A model generated the notes under the pieces. It made no database searches and was not told the DNA's origin. It was given only the letters and a program-made list of their open reading frames with translations. From Helicoverpa zea (Eukaryota; Arthropoda; Insecta; Lepidoptera; Noctuidae), in assembly GCF_022581195.2 (NCBI RefSeq), contig NC_061458.1, positions 3,658,001 to 3,722,000 of the forward strand: a DNA stretch of 64,000 nucleotides, in the 5' to 3' direction. Below, piece after piece: positions 1 through 12,116 of this stretch (positions within the stretch are counted from its first letter, which is position 1; every line of letters begins with the position of its first letter). The position numbers were made by a program, and so were the translations under genes.

Positions 1-3000
1 GCTTCTTTGTTGCTTTCATTTCTTTGATCTCATTACAAATCAATATTATTCCTCTCCATTTCGTATCAACAAAAAAAAACTGTCACAGTACCTGCTTCAT
101 TCTCGTGTTACACTACTCCACTATTCTATCCAATTTAATGTCTACAACTTAATATACACCTTCATCCAATACGGTGAGGACAGGGGGGGTTGCGGCGAGG
201 GGCCCTGGGACCTTGATTTATTCCAGACACCTTATTCGATCCCAATTTATTATTCCCACGGTACAATACCATGTTTAAACATGATACACAATATTGTAAG
301 GGTCCTGCTCGAAAATCTGTGTACACTTGTCTCACCTTGTAAGGTATGTTCGTGGTTACATCATTATTTTGGATTCTGATATACAATATTCAGATGAAAG
401 GTGTTTACCCAAAAACAATATTAAAGATTTGTAAATTAATTTATTTATTTATTTAGTACACTATGGAGAACTTACAGCTAAACAAAAACTAAACAATAGA
501 AGGAGACACAAAAGACACAAATGGTTACTGAGGTGTCTTTTCTATTTTTGCAATCACCTCCACATAAGCCAAAGTTTATCCTTTAAACATTGAATGTGTT
601 ACTAAAAAGAATAAAACACAAGTGTTGAACTTGGGTCAAGTTTCAATAAACTTCGAACTTCAGGTCCAGAGAGCAAGCTAAGCTGTTGACTCTTTCTTTG
701 TCAATTTCACGCCACCTATAAACTCACCGAAGCACTTCTCTGTATGTGCGGTCAATAAGTTGAAAACCACTCAAAGTCGACAAGTTCCAAGTCTAGTGAA
801 ACTTCAATATTAAACTAAACCACTAACTGCACCAACATTTGCAATATTTACCTAGCGTTCAGAACCAATTCATTTATAACCATGTTTAGGTAACCTTAGA
901 GAAGCATCTCATTGAACAATATCTGTTTTGTTCTGTTACTCTCATCTCTATAAATTTCGCTAATGGCTCCCATTTTAAAACATTCTTTCACTATAACACC
1001 CACACATTCTCAATGATATGTTATTACAGATGCTTCCGAACTTTCTGAAGTTAAAGTTTTAAAAATTACGTTCAAACGTACACCATGTGGCTGGTCTATA
1101 ATGTTGGAACTATCTAGGTCAATGTGATTGCATGAGCTACCCGCGTTCGTAAATATCTGACGCTGATACCGTGGACTGGCCACCTAGGAACGTTCAATAG
1201 TATTACGTCATCCAGTTATAGTTTTCGTGAAGTTAAAGTCTCGTAACAATTTTACGAGAGGTCAGTATGTTTCCAGCTAGACGATCTTTCAGATCAGCAT
1301 ATGAAAAGTCTTTGTATATTTTCTTTGTTCAAAAATACCCCGCGTTTAGTAGCTGTTCTTAGTGATCACGTAAGAATGGATCTTCCTAATTCCATGAATA
1401 AGTGCATCATCTATGAGACATTTCTATTGATAAAGCTGGCCAGTTCTCAAAGTTGATTATTCTAAGATGTTCTGAATCATCGTGTGACCCATGCAATTTA
1501 GAGTCAGCAATTTAGTATAATTACGTAATAGGTAAGAAATAATGAGATCTGCTGGTCGTTACGGAGATCAGGTAATTATGGTGGAAACAAGATGTCGTTA
1601 AGAGGTTGACCTGCCTTTGTTTGTGAAACTGCTTAACAGTAACTAGCTGTCATTAAGTACATTAGAGGAAATATTAAGTTTGAAGAAAATCCGTGGACTG
1701 GTGGAAGTTTGCGCTAATTTTTGGGCCACGTTCAGCTGAAAACAATCATAAAAAATTTTACTCGACGTTACGTTAATCGACGTGATAAGTTGTATTTGGG
1801 TATAGATCGATCGATCAAAACAGTATTTGAGAAAGAATATTTAAAACATTTTAACGGAAAAGCTTTGTCCTAATTAATGGTTGAACAAAACGGCTCGATA
1901 CTAATTAAGTCATCATTTAGTCCCATGAACTGTTTAATAAATCAATAATCTCCCAAGTTTCGATACTGCGGGCTATTTGAGAAAATGTTGATTTATTACT
2001 GACTTATTTGCCGGTAAAGCGAAGTTACATTAAAATTTTAATCGTCTTAAGATAAACAAATATAAAAGTGAACTTTTGCAGCGCTGTCGACTAATAAGTT
2101 TCGAAAATAAGTATTTGCAACTTCGGTTGTAAATACTGTACTTTGGAGGTTCGGTGCAAAATTAAGAGGTTCATTATTATTTCGATTGGTATGACTAGTT
2201 TGTTTGAATTGCGAGAATGTGTAACTTTGAATGTTTACTGATTACAAATTATTATAAATTTTATCTAGGTTAAATGTTTACGCTAAACCATTTTCGTGTG
2301 AAAAAGTAACAAACTTCCATAAACATCCAGACTTCGTGTTTACAATATGAATAGGCTTCACTGTAGAGACAATGACGAGATAGTTCAACAGCTTTTTTAA
2401 TTCTGCAGCAGTCATTTCATAAAGCACGAAGCCCTTTAGCACGAACGGACAACAATAATAAACCAAACGCAGTAGTTTTGTAGTTTTTCCGTGCTTTTCG
2501 TTTCATTTCCCTAGCCCATATCTCGCGAACTCGCGACCCAGTAACAAAAGCCCGCAAAATGTTGCGGGAACGGATGCTCGTTCATTCAGTGGCCCTGAAT
2601 TTATGGCTGTCGGCCCACTAAATGCATATTCTACTCAAATCGCTAACATACTTTATAGCGCGGCTTTCCGCTGGAAATATAAAACGCGACACTTTTCATT
2701 TGGCCGGATTTACAACGCGGGAAATGCTTGATATATATTTGCACATACATGTATGTGTGTAACACATATACACGTTTACTTAGTGAGAATGAGACTGTAT
2801 TATTGCTCAGACATATTTGCTACACATTTTCACATCTGAGTGTATAAGCTACTAACAAGATTCCTGCTGTATTAAAAAAGAAGAAAAAAATACATTTGAA
2901 ATAAATGAACCGTGTCCTTCAACAGGAAAATTGGGGTTTCAACGGGGAAATGTTACACAGACAAAATGGGGAAATGAGGAAACCGGGAAACGATACAGAG

Positions 3001-3451
3001 TAGCATTCTAACTTCTCAACATTGAGTTAGAATTGTGCATTCGGTACTTAGCCTTTGTGCACTCGAAATAGAAGTTTTCGGATGAATTGGCTCTAAATGT
3101 TTCAAAAAGGCTGTTCATTAAATATCCATGGAACCAACTTAAAAAAGGAAAGTTCAAATTACGAAATCAATCAGAATATTATACCTAATACTTGGCAGTA
3201 TTGTCTTTTTGATACTCCAACCAATGATAATGGTTTTAACCCAGTACTAGAATATAAGATACACATATATATATAAATGTTATATAGAAACCATTGACAT
3301 ATATTCTAGCGATAGACAAGAACATCCATACAAATAATTTACCCGCTTATGTCGTCTGTTGACATCTCGATGACGTATTGTGACATGTAGTCATCCTCAT
3401 TGATGTTAATTGCAGAAGTGTCGCTCGTATTTTGCCTACATTTTTCATTAC
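1..3451. other. No gene recognised
   Basis: AT-rich sequence. A short GC-rich patch at about 180-215 and a minus-strand open frame (162-386) show no family motif I know. CpG is locally higher at 2520-2700 without a coding frame. Confidence 0.4.
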
Positions 3452-3543
3452 TCAAAAAGTTTATATCTAAGTGAATTCAAAATCATGTAATATATCAAAA
3501 AGTTTATTTATATCTAATTGAATGCAAAATCATGTAATATATT
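3452..3543 (+). repeat. Two-copy direct tandem repeat, 43-bp unit
   Basis: TCAAAAAGTTTATATCTAA starts at 3452 and again at 3495 (with a 4-base insertion), each copy running to CATGTAATATAT. A simple tandem duplication. Confidence 0.75.
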
Positions 3544-5301
3544 AAAACCAGGAACTTATTTTTAGGGTTTTTAATATTAATTACGATGTTTTTTTTTCTT
3601 AAGAGGGCTATCACAAATTTTCGCGAATTTAATTATTTTTTCTTGAAAGTAAGAACATACCATGACAAAGTGAAATCTGTTTTCATTGATATTTTACCTA
3701 CTGCCAGTTTTATGGCACATCTGTTTCTGCACGATTTTCTTAATCCATAATTTAAGATGGCGGGCGGGAACAAATTAATGCATATTTGTAAAATTGAATT
3801 ATAAATGAAAAGTATGATATACAAGCGTTGTAATAGCATGAACAGCGTGTAATTTTACTAATTTGACTCTCGAATTAGTTTATATGTGTAAGTTTATACC
3901 TTGATATGTATTTTCTATTTTATAATTGTCGTTTCATAGACATCCATCTGACGCAGGTGTCAAAATCGCTCTGATTTGCCATTTTGGGCACTGCATAGTC
4001 TGCACTGCAGTTCAGTGTGGTAAGCTTTTTGTTCGGAACGTTCTATCTAGTACGTAGTACATATATATCGATGATAGAAACCAATACCTACCTTACCTAA
4101 TCATGTAACATCCAATAATCCCTATATTGATCTAAGACATAACGACGTGTGGATAACTCAGTCAACTGAGACCGAAAACTAATAACTACCAAATTCTGTA
4201 AGTTTCAGGCTATTTGTACTCCCTCAAGTATTTAAAGGCCTTTATACAAAGTCATGATAGGATCAATCTTCAAGTATTATTAGGGATGTTTTTGCTTTGG
4301 ACTCAAACATGACTTTTGACAATGCCTTGCGTCATCGACCCGAAGTTGGTTTTAGGGATACAAAAGCTTTTTTATAGAAGAAATATTTTTTTAAACTTAC
4401 GTTTTTACTACTATATTGTTTATCAATCTAAGTAACTAATGGTACCTATTGTATTTGTATTTCGATACATTTTTAAGGAAACAAACACTGGTTTTGAGAT
4501 CTATACAAATACTTCTTCGAACACAGAATAGTCCTGACCTTTCTCTCTTTCATTTTATTTGCTCAGAGTCAACGAAATCTGAGTACCTCCTACTTCAATA
4601 TTGGCATATTGATACAATTTGTAACATAATAACCATATTGTACTGTACTTAAAAACACTCCCCGTCCCATGTCAATTTACATAGAAATGAGAAGCCAATA
4701 AATATTATAATGTCGACATTATTATTTACATACCTGTCGTATGTTTTCTTTGTTTACTTGTCTCCTTTGCGATTCTGTATAGATTGTATTAAAAGCTAAT
4801 AGGGATATCGGATTATCTGTTATTTTCTTAGTTAATATTTTCTCGACTTTTTATAGAAGTATTGACTTTCTTTCTTTCTTTATTTTTTAGAAATTAACTA
4901 ACCGTTTCCTTTTTCTCTTATGTCAAAACAGAAATATTTACGCCTCATACCAATATTTCCAGGAACATCCCGCATTACCAAAAAGACACTAAAAGCATTA
5001 TTCCCACATCAAACCATACATACATTTTAAAACACTAACAGTCCAACATTGCATGTCATAATGAGTAACAGTTGGGTCACTATGCGCTTTTGTGGTATTA
5101 ACTGCACTCAGCTGGCGTCTCAAAGAGCACTTTGTTGGTCCAAGATAATATTAGTAAGCGAGCGAAGTACCGAAGTACCTCATTGTACTGAGCATTGAGC
5201 TGTTTACAATACTCTTCTGAGCTCACAAAGTTGGTAATTTTCAAACGATTTTGTTTAGAGAATGTGACAGATTCAGTCTTAATTTTGCTTTTTTTTTGTT
5301 G
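3544..5301. other. No gene recognised
   Basis: AT-rich, with open frames under 70 codons on both strands that overlap each other and lack motifs. Confidence 0.4.
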
Positions 5302-5305
5302 CATA

Positions 5306-5505
5306 TGTCACCGTAAGATTACAAACATCGTTAGATTACAATCTATCTCGAGAGATTGTAAACTGTCGAATTATTGTAAACCGTAACACCTGATTGCAAT
5401 TTAACGCATTATTTTTCGCTATATTATAATCTATCGATGAGAAATTGTCAAATTTTCAACTGTCCGAAAGCTCTCCCTGATTGGTCAGTCTTTTTGTAAG
5501 ATCGA
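5306..5505 (+). repeat. Left 200-bp inverted repeat
   Basis: Pairs with 6696-6895; ends inside at TTTTTGTAAGATCGA, after which the two sides diverge. Confidence 0.88.
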
Positions 5506-5769
5506 GAGCGATGTAGAGCGGTCAAATTGTCAACTGGCGTAGAACGGAATGCATCTTGCGCGCTGATTGGTAGAACGTCAAAAAAGACAATGTTCTTTGC
5601 AACTCCCGGTGTCACAGCTCTTTGACGTGCAAAAATAAGTGACGGTTTAATTTTTTATAAAATCAAAAATTGTACTTAATTTTTAAGACTCAAATTACAC
5701 ACAATTAAAAATTGTATTAAAAATTGAAGTTAGTGACGAAAACGAATCGCTGCAAAACCGACTCCACGT

Positions 5770-6010
5770 AGTCTTGTCTGCCCTACCCCTAGAGTGCAAT
5801 TCAAAACCGCGTAGGCGCGGAGGGGCGAGGCGGCCTGCGAGCTGAGGCGCAGGTAGTTTCAGCGCTCGCCGCCGCGGCTGAGGCTGGCCGGCTCCGCCGG
5901 CCAGCAAGCCGAAGCTGCGGTGGTGAGCGTGAAAACCATCTGCGACGATAAGCTCGCATGGGACCGCCGGAGCCCCGCAGCGCCGGAGCCGTGACAGAAG
6001 TTATGCTTGC
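5770..6010. other. GC-rich cargo of the 1.6-kb element
   Basis: Base composition changes abruptly to GC-rich with many CpG. A perfect stem GCTGGCCGGC (5883-5892), loop TCC, GCCGGCCAGC (5896-5905) lies inside. Overlapping arginine- and proline-rich frames on the minus strand look like composition artefacts. Confidence 0.6.
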
Positions 6011-6477
6011 TGCATGTTGCATGCTTACTTCCATGCTGGGTCAATTAATATGGGATGTGTTATATTTTAAACAAAAAACTCAGTAGGTACGAGTTAAAAA
6101 ATTAGAAGGTAAATAAATATTTTTATGATGTCATTTAATAGTATTTAAGAAGTTTACTGTTAGAATGCATGCTACAAATTTAGATGCAAAAAAATAACCA
6201 TCATGCTGAGTTGTATTTAGAGTGGAAGATAACTCGTGGCTAAGATAGTATTATTTAGATGCTCGACGCTTTATTAATTGTGGCTGACTTAGTAATTTAG
6301 AAGGCAACATACATTTTTGGGGGCGAATAATGATATTAAAAAGAAGCCTGTTTAATTAGCACCCCTTTTATTTTATTTTTAAATATTAGTTTGTATTTGA
6401 AGACAAAATACCTAACTGTATTTTTATAAGAGTTATTTTTATATAAATTACGAGATGATATGAATAGGAAGGGAGTG

Positions 6478-6575
6478 AGTGTCAGTATGACGAGTGACAG
6501 GGGAAAATGGAAGAAAATGACATATTGCGCCGACCCCAAGTAATATTTGGGAACAGGGCAGGAGAAAGAAGATTT
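6478..6575 (+). mobile_element. LINE 3' end fragment (RTE-like), copy 1
   Basis: Translates as SMTSDRGKWKKMTYCADPK then stop, followed by GGGAACAGGGCAGGAGAAAG. DRxxWxxxxxxADP is the C-terminus common in RTE-like LINEs of Lepidoptera. Nearly the same sequence occurs at 54706-54811, and the last part again at about 63053-63090. Confidence 0.6.
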
Positions 6576-6695
6576 TTATATAAATTTAATACTTGAAGAA
6601 TTTTTGAAGAGCATTTATTTTATTTAACTGACACCTCTATTTCATTCCTAACTCTACGGGAACTCCATGGGAACAGAACGGCTGGTCGTGATTGG

Positions 6696-6895
6696 TCGAT
6701 CTTACAAAAAGACTGACCAATCAGAGAGAGCTTTCGGACAGTTGACAATTTGACAATTTCTCATCGATAGATTATAATATAGCGAAAAATAATGCGTTAA
6801 ATTGCAATCAGATGTTACGGTTCACAATAATTCGACAGTTTACAATCTCTCGAGATAGATTGTAATCTAACGATGTTTGTAATCTTACGGTAACA
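6696..6895 (-). repeat. Right 200-bp inverted repeat
   Basis: Reverse complement of 5306-5505 with a few substitutions, for example TGTTACCG against TGTCACCG at the tip. Confidence 0.88.
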
Positions 6896-6902
6896 CATAT
6901 AC

Positions 6903-7040
6903 CTATGGGAAGAAGACCAATAAAGCGTTGGAGAGAAGACTTGGATGGCTTCTTCGCGGACGGTCCAAGAAAAGCTTCCAACAGAAATAGATGAAAATGG
7001 TGAATGATCATGATGAATGATCATGATCATTACATTCTCA
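6903..7040 (+). mobile_element. LINE C-terminal fragment with 3' short repeats
   Basis: The frame GRRPIKRWREDLDGFF resembles the RGRPxxRWxDD block near the end of RTE-like LINE proteins. It is followed by repeated ATGATCATGATGAATGATCA units, as in 3' tails of such elements. It abuts the 1.6-kb element on its right. Confidence 0.55.
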
Positions 7041-7760
7041 TGTCCAGCAGTAAGATGGTCTAATTTTATTGTTACATTGATATTGGTAACGGTGTTTCCA
7101 AAGCAATTGCAATAACCATCAATGTGGAATTGCTGACACAAGACATTTCAGCTTTACACCTACGTTCTGCAGATGTGATTGTGCTGTCCACAAATGGTTA
7201 CACTTACAATCAGGGTCGAAGTTACAATATGAGACTTCTGACAATTTGGATGGCTATGGTCTGCATTTTGACAGTTGAGCATATGAAGATTCGGAAACAA
7301 ATGACGATTGCAACAGCAAATTTCAAAGTATTAGATAGTTCAACTCAGATTTGCGCGCGGCCCTATGTGTGCGTCGGCTTGTAAATATACAACTTTCATT
7401 CGTGTGACAGTGACGTCGTCCGAGCATGACGTGTTCTCATCGCTTTTTGTTATGGGTACAGTCGTTTACGAAAATGTCTAGTTCTTCACGGAGAAAATGT
7501 TTTAAGGAGTCAGGTAGCGTTTCAAAAAATGAAACAACATTCAAAGCTTTTTATTATTACATTTTACAGTTTATAATTATTTTCTCATACGGCTTTTCAA
7601 ATTGACATTGACAGTATCTAAGAAATAAATGAAGTGAAATATCTAAGATGAATTAAATACTCCTTACATATTTTCTAGCTCGGGGTACGCGGACAATAAA
7701 TAAATGTGTGGACTAAGAATGTAAAAGACCTATAATTTAGTATAATAATGGAAACAAAAT

Positions 7761-8060
7761 GTGTGGGGAATTTTAAAAAATTATATTGCTTCGCTTATGC
7801 GAAGCAATATAATTTTTTATATTGCTTGCATTGCTTTTGTCGACCAAAATAAGACGGAAATAATGAAACTCATAAATGAACGTTTAAGTCAAATTGATGA
7901 AGGGATGTTGGGTAATACTTGTCGACATGTACAAAAGAAAAAAGAAGAATACTATAGACGTTTTGACATGGAGTCAGAATTTATAATTAACATTGGTGAA
8001 AGTAGCGAATCCGAAAATTCATCATTTGATTTTTCAAGTAGCGATACAGAATCATTATAA
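7761..8060 (+). pseudogene. C-terminal remnant of a transposase
   Basis: 99 codons beginning MWGILKNYIA, the tryptophan block just after the catalytic core in Tc1/mariner-superfamily enzymes (usually xxVWxxxKxxv), then a helix KLINERLSQIDEGML and HVQKKKEEYYRRFD, ending in an acidic serine-rich tail (SESENSSFDF, SSSDTESL). Such Ser/Asp tails are seen in insect transposases of this type. The N-terminal DNA-binding and most of the catalytic domain are missing. A perfect 21-bp hairpin (7774-7819) lies within the frame and contributes residues 5-20. Not a functional gene. Confidence 0.5.
7774..7819. repeat. Perfect 21-bp hairpin with TTAT loop
   Basis: Arms 7774-7794 and 7799-7819 are exact reverse complements, containing ATATTGCTTCGC and GCGAAGCAATAT, with a 4-base loop at 7795-7798. 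It sits inside the transposase remnant without breaking its frame. Confidence 0.9.
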
Positions 8061-8222
8061 ATAAATAAACTAAATTACGTAATAACTGTACTTTAAACAG
8101 CCGTATACAACCCCTAAATAACTATATTTGTACCCGACTGTACCTCTTGTCACGCACACAAAGTCACTGTATATGTACAAGGGTTACCCACACATAGGGC
8201 CGCGCGCACGACTGAGTTGAAC

Positions 8223-9569
8223 TTACTATACAATTGCTCACGTCATGTTCCCTTTGTCATTGCCATCAAATACTATAGAAAAACCGTGAATTTTGAACGT
8301 TGTTCCGTAAAATGTTGTTCAGATAGGTTTATTGGACTGGTCCGGCCATTTTACTAGGATATTGGTGACGTAACAGCTACACATTTTAAAGTTGCAATTT
8401 TATTTCCATTGGAATCTAGCCAAGTCCTCATTTGGTCAGTACTGACAAAATATCCTTTTTGAAATTTATACGTTTTATCATGACGTTTTATAATATATTT
8501 TGTGCAATAAATCGGCTAAAATATTATAGAACCATGTTTCATCCTCGACCATTATTCAAACGATTTATATCCAGTACTTTTTTACTCTAAAAACACAGGT
8601 CCAAGCCACATCCGTATTGAGAGCTTTGTGTCTTTTATTGAAGTTGGTTAAAAAGGTCACACAAAAATAACAATCGTTTCAAATGACTAATCAGCTGATC
8701 AAAGACTGAAGACTTTGAAACAATGGAGATAGGCCTTTTACCGATTCAGTTACATTCAAATACTTAAAAAAGAAAATATTAAATGTAAAGATAGTACCTA
8801 GGGACTGTACTGATAGTCTCACAGGGATTTTTCACAACCACAGCGCTGATGCATATTTTCTGTCTGCGAATTTTTTCCCACCACGAAACTGCAGACAAAG
8901 CAGGTTCTCGTGACTTCGTTGTTAATTTCGGTTGATAAATGCACTCACATAATTACTCACAAGTCCGCAACTTAACGCTTTAAAAGCTTTAAAAAGACTT
9001 TTTATACCTACACGAAAATACCAAAGAATAAATGTATTTTTGCGGTCCCGCTTCAAACGGAGAAAAGCTTACAAAAATAATTGTAATTCTTGAAAAACTA
9101 CTAGACTATCTGAACACAGAATTCTTTGATACAGTATTAAACAAACATGGCGTATTACTACAGAAGTTAGGAAAAAAATATAAGGGAAAAACGTAGGTAT
9201 CTTAACGGCAAAACTTCGTAAACAATTTTCGTTAAAATTTTTCAACTGCATAGCCTTAAAAAGAAAACTCTGTCTTGGAAGTTGCAATAAGACAAAAGGA
9301 GGTAATACTGTTACTGGCTCGAGTGCCACTGTTTACTAAGTATTCAACTTTGTAAAAGGTAAAAATAGTATACAAAAATGTTTTTATGTTATTAAGTATA
9401 GTGTTACGATTCAGATTTTTGTCCATTTCCAAGGACATTTCTGTATGAAAATTGACTTCATCACGATTAATTGGACGTTAGCTAAAACAGTCGAACAACA
9501 TCTTCTTAACTTTCTTTTGAATGAAGACTATTGAAGACTTGTGTTTTTAGACTTTTCTGTTACTGTTAC
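8223..9569. other. No gene recognised
   Basis: AT-rich sequence. Minus-strand open frames at 9069-9438 overlap each other and show nothing recognisable. Confidence 0.4.
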
Positions 9570-9640
9570 AGCCTTTTTATCGTCCCACTGCTGAGCACAG
9601 GCCTCCTCTCACACGGAGAAGGATTCTTTCCTTTTGTTTT
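9570..9640 (-). mobile_element. LINE 3' end fragment of lepidopteran type
   Basis: The plus strand reads TATCGTCCCACTGCTGAGCA then CAGGCCTCCTCTCACACGGA; the minus-strand frame gives RGGLCSAVGR. I recognise this as a very common lepidopteran LINE tail (GRGGLCPAVGR-like). Confidence 0.6.
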
Positions 9641-12116
9641 TTTGAGGTCTTTCTGATGTAAAGTGCATTAATCATTATAAAATTAGACTTTTTACCTAAC
9701 AAATTAGTTACTATCAAACCAGTTTTTTTGTCATCCAAAATAATATATTCCGAAATCATGAATCAGTAACAGCCACAATAAATTCGAGGATAAGGCAAAG
9801 GGAACCAGAGCTGGCAATAAAAAAACTAAATCCGTCGATAACAAACCCGGGTCGTATCGTTGGGGAGGGTTGAACGGTCAGCCGATAACTAGAGACGCAT
9901 CTGCCAACAGATTTGCCGGGGGCAAACGAATAGAAGTATAGTTTGGAAGTGTTTAAATGAGTTTATAGTGCAAGTAATAGTAGGTTTAATTGACGGTTAT
10001 GACCTTCAAATACTCATTTAGGAAGTCTTCTTTTGGTGTCTAAAATTGATTTTTCATGTTACGTCTTCATGTTACGTGGGTACCTACAGTTGATTGCAAA
10101 AGTGGTCCTCATAATGTCTCTAATACACTTTTGCTCAAAGATTTTTTTCTTGATCTGACTATTTCAAAGTCTGCGTTTGAAACAATAACATTTATTTGTC
10201 GGAGTATGTTATGGTCTCAGTTCTTTTTTGGGCCAATATTATTTTCATGTTATAATAAAATTAAAAGAGTAACATCATAGGAACACAACCGTGATGAACC
10301 AATACCTATTACCTATTTAATTAATGGATTAATAAAATTATCTGGTTATTACTGATGATGGGACCGTAATTGCATCTGACCAATTTAATTTCGTTGTGGC
10401 ACGAATTTTAAGCTAGTATTCATAGTTATTACCAAAGTACCTAGTTATTTTATTGCACGGATGCCCAAAAATAATTTTATTTCAATTTTACTAATTTAAT
10501 CGAGTTTCGTGTTGCGTATAAAATATGTATGCCGGTCAGTTCAATAACAAGCACACTATTTTATTTTCAGTATATTTATGTTACTGTGTGTTCATCAAAT
10601 AAATATTTAAATTAGCAACAGGGTGTTTCATCTTACAACTCGACGCCTACTTATCATTACGATGTAAGTAGCAATAAAATCTTAATTCGGACACTATTCC
10701 TAATGCCCAAACTACGTCATCCTCACATAATTGAAACTCGTAAAATGATTACGACCTATTAAATAGTCTAGAATTCGGTGTTGTTCACTACATTTGCATA
10801 TTATATCATGAAATAGACTGTGTCTCTAATAGTTGAAGTGGCAATATTCAGGTAGGAAATTGTACGACTGAAGTTTAAAAAGCTACAAGATTTTAAATAA
10901 CTTTAGAGCTAGGTAGGTATTAGGTATTATAGCTTTGTTAACGTTTTAACAATCCGAACATAAGCAGGATACTTATGTTCCACTTACAATGGACTATGAA
11001 GCAGGTATATATTTAGGTTTTTCTTATTTACCAAATAAATTACCTGCCGTGTTTAAATTACTGTTCCACTAACCACTTCATTACATAACCAGATGTAACA
11101 GCGAAATGACATCCCTTTGCAAGACAAGTCGTACGTGTATGGTCTACCGATAACTGTTCCGGGTTTGACTATTACTTCTTAGTGTGTACAAATAATCTAT
11201 TCATAAATAATACATAGTAGAGGCTTGTATGTGAGACATGAATCTGCTAGCCCTTAACTTTCCCTTAACTAATCTGTAAGCAATAACAATCACTCTTCCA
11301 ATACACGGAGTTAAAGTACCCGCTTTAGGTACATTTGAGACCTTTCTACCACAGAATTTTCATCACACAGAAACGCAAACCCCAATTATTCCATACTGAA
11401 CGAAAAATTCGTCATGTGACTTCGACGTACCTTAGCACTTAAGTACATACGTGCTCACTTCATGAGGTCATCACCATTACATAGGCAGGGAATGCTGGAC
11501 TGGCAGTGAAAAGGGTTGGGGTCAGCCAGATAAGGCCCCGGACAGTTGGCCCCGTCATTGTCGGCCCATAAAGACCCAACGTTATCAAGATCCTTGAGAA
11601 AATTTCAATTTAAAGTGATATTCTATTAAAGATGTTCCTCGTCACTCATCATGGCGGATATTGGAAAGAAAAACTGTTAGACCGCGCCGTCTTCAGCTTC
11701 CGCAATTTGTGTAAACGCATTTTTATTTGATTTTGTTACTTTTAAATTCTGTTTCATGTTTTTCTTCACAGGACATAATGATAGTTCCTACGAATTATTT
11801 TTCTAGAATAGTCATAACCTATAGCAAAATCCATTGAAAGTAAAGTCTATAGAAGCGTCGACTAAAAACCTACCAAAGATGTAAATGTAATGTAGCGTAG
11901 CTCCTGTTTTCCAATAAAAGAAGGCCAATCTACTTCTCTCACTCCTCCACACACATACCAAACAGATAATACTAATTAGTGAGAGTTAAAGTGATCTCAA
12001 AGATAAAACTCTAACAGCGCTGCATTCAAATGGAGGAATTACCATCTGTTAAATATCGCATTACATGAATCTTTTAAGGACAAACCAGAATGATAATGTT
12101 CAGAATTTTAGAGCAG
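9641..12116. other. No gene recognised
   Basis: AT-rich sequence with frequent AGGTACCTA-type words. No open frame above 75 codons and no recognised repeat boundary. Confidence 0.35.

Larger units (their letters stand above)
5306..6895. mobile_element. 1.6-kb element with 200-bp terminal inverted repeats and GC-rich core
   Basis: Arms 5306-5505 and 6696-6895 are near-identical reverse complements over 200 bp with no net length change (outer end TGTYACCGTAAGATTACAAA). CATA flanks both sides (5302-5305, 6896-6899) as a probable 4-bp target-site duplication. The middle holds a sharply GC-rich block (about 5770-6010) in AT-rich surroundings, with a 10-bp hairpin at 5883-5905, and a nested LINE 3' fragment at 6478-6575. 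Open frames in the GC block show no transposase motif. Superfamily undetermined; the copy is non-autonomous. Confidence 0.85.
7338..8222 (+). mobile_element. Degenerate Tc1/mariner-like DNA transposon with inverted ends
   Basis: The ends are inverted repeats starting GTTCAACTCAG, with a 20-base block GCGCGCGGCCCTATGTGTG shared inside both (about 7362 on the left, 8190-8210 on the right). TA precedes the left end; the right flank reads TT, so the target duplication is uncertain. An open frame inside (7761-8060) looks like a transposase C-terminus. The catalytic part is gone, so this is an internally deleted copy. Confidence 0.75.

Noticed and set aside
5695..6044. Three overlapping minus-strand frames rich in Arg, Pro and Ala
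   Set aside because: They follow the GC-rich composition of the cargo block, overlap each other and have no domain signature.
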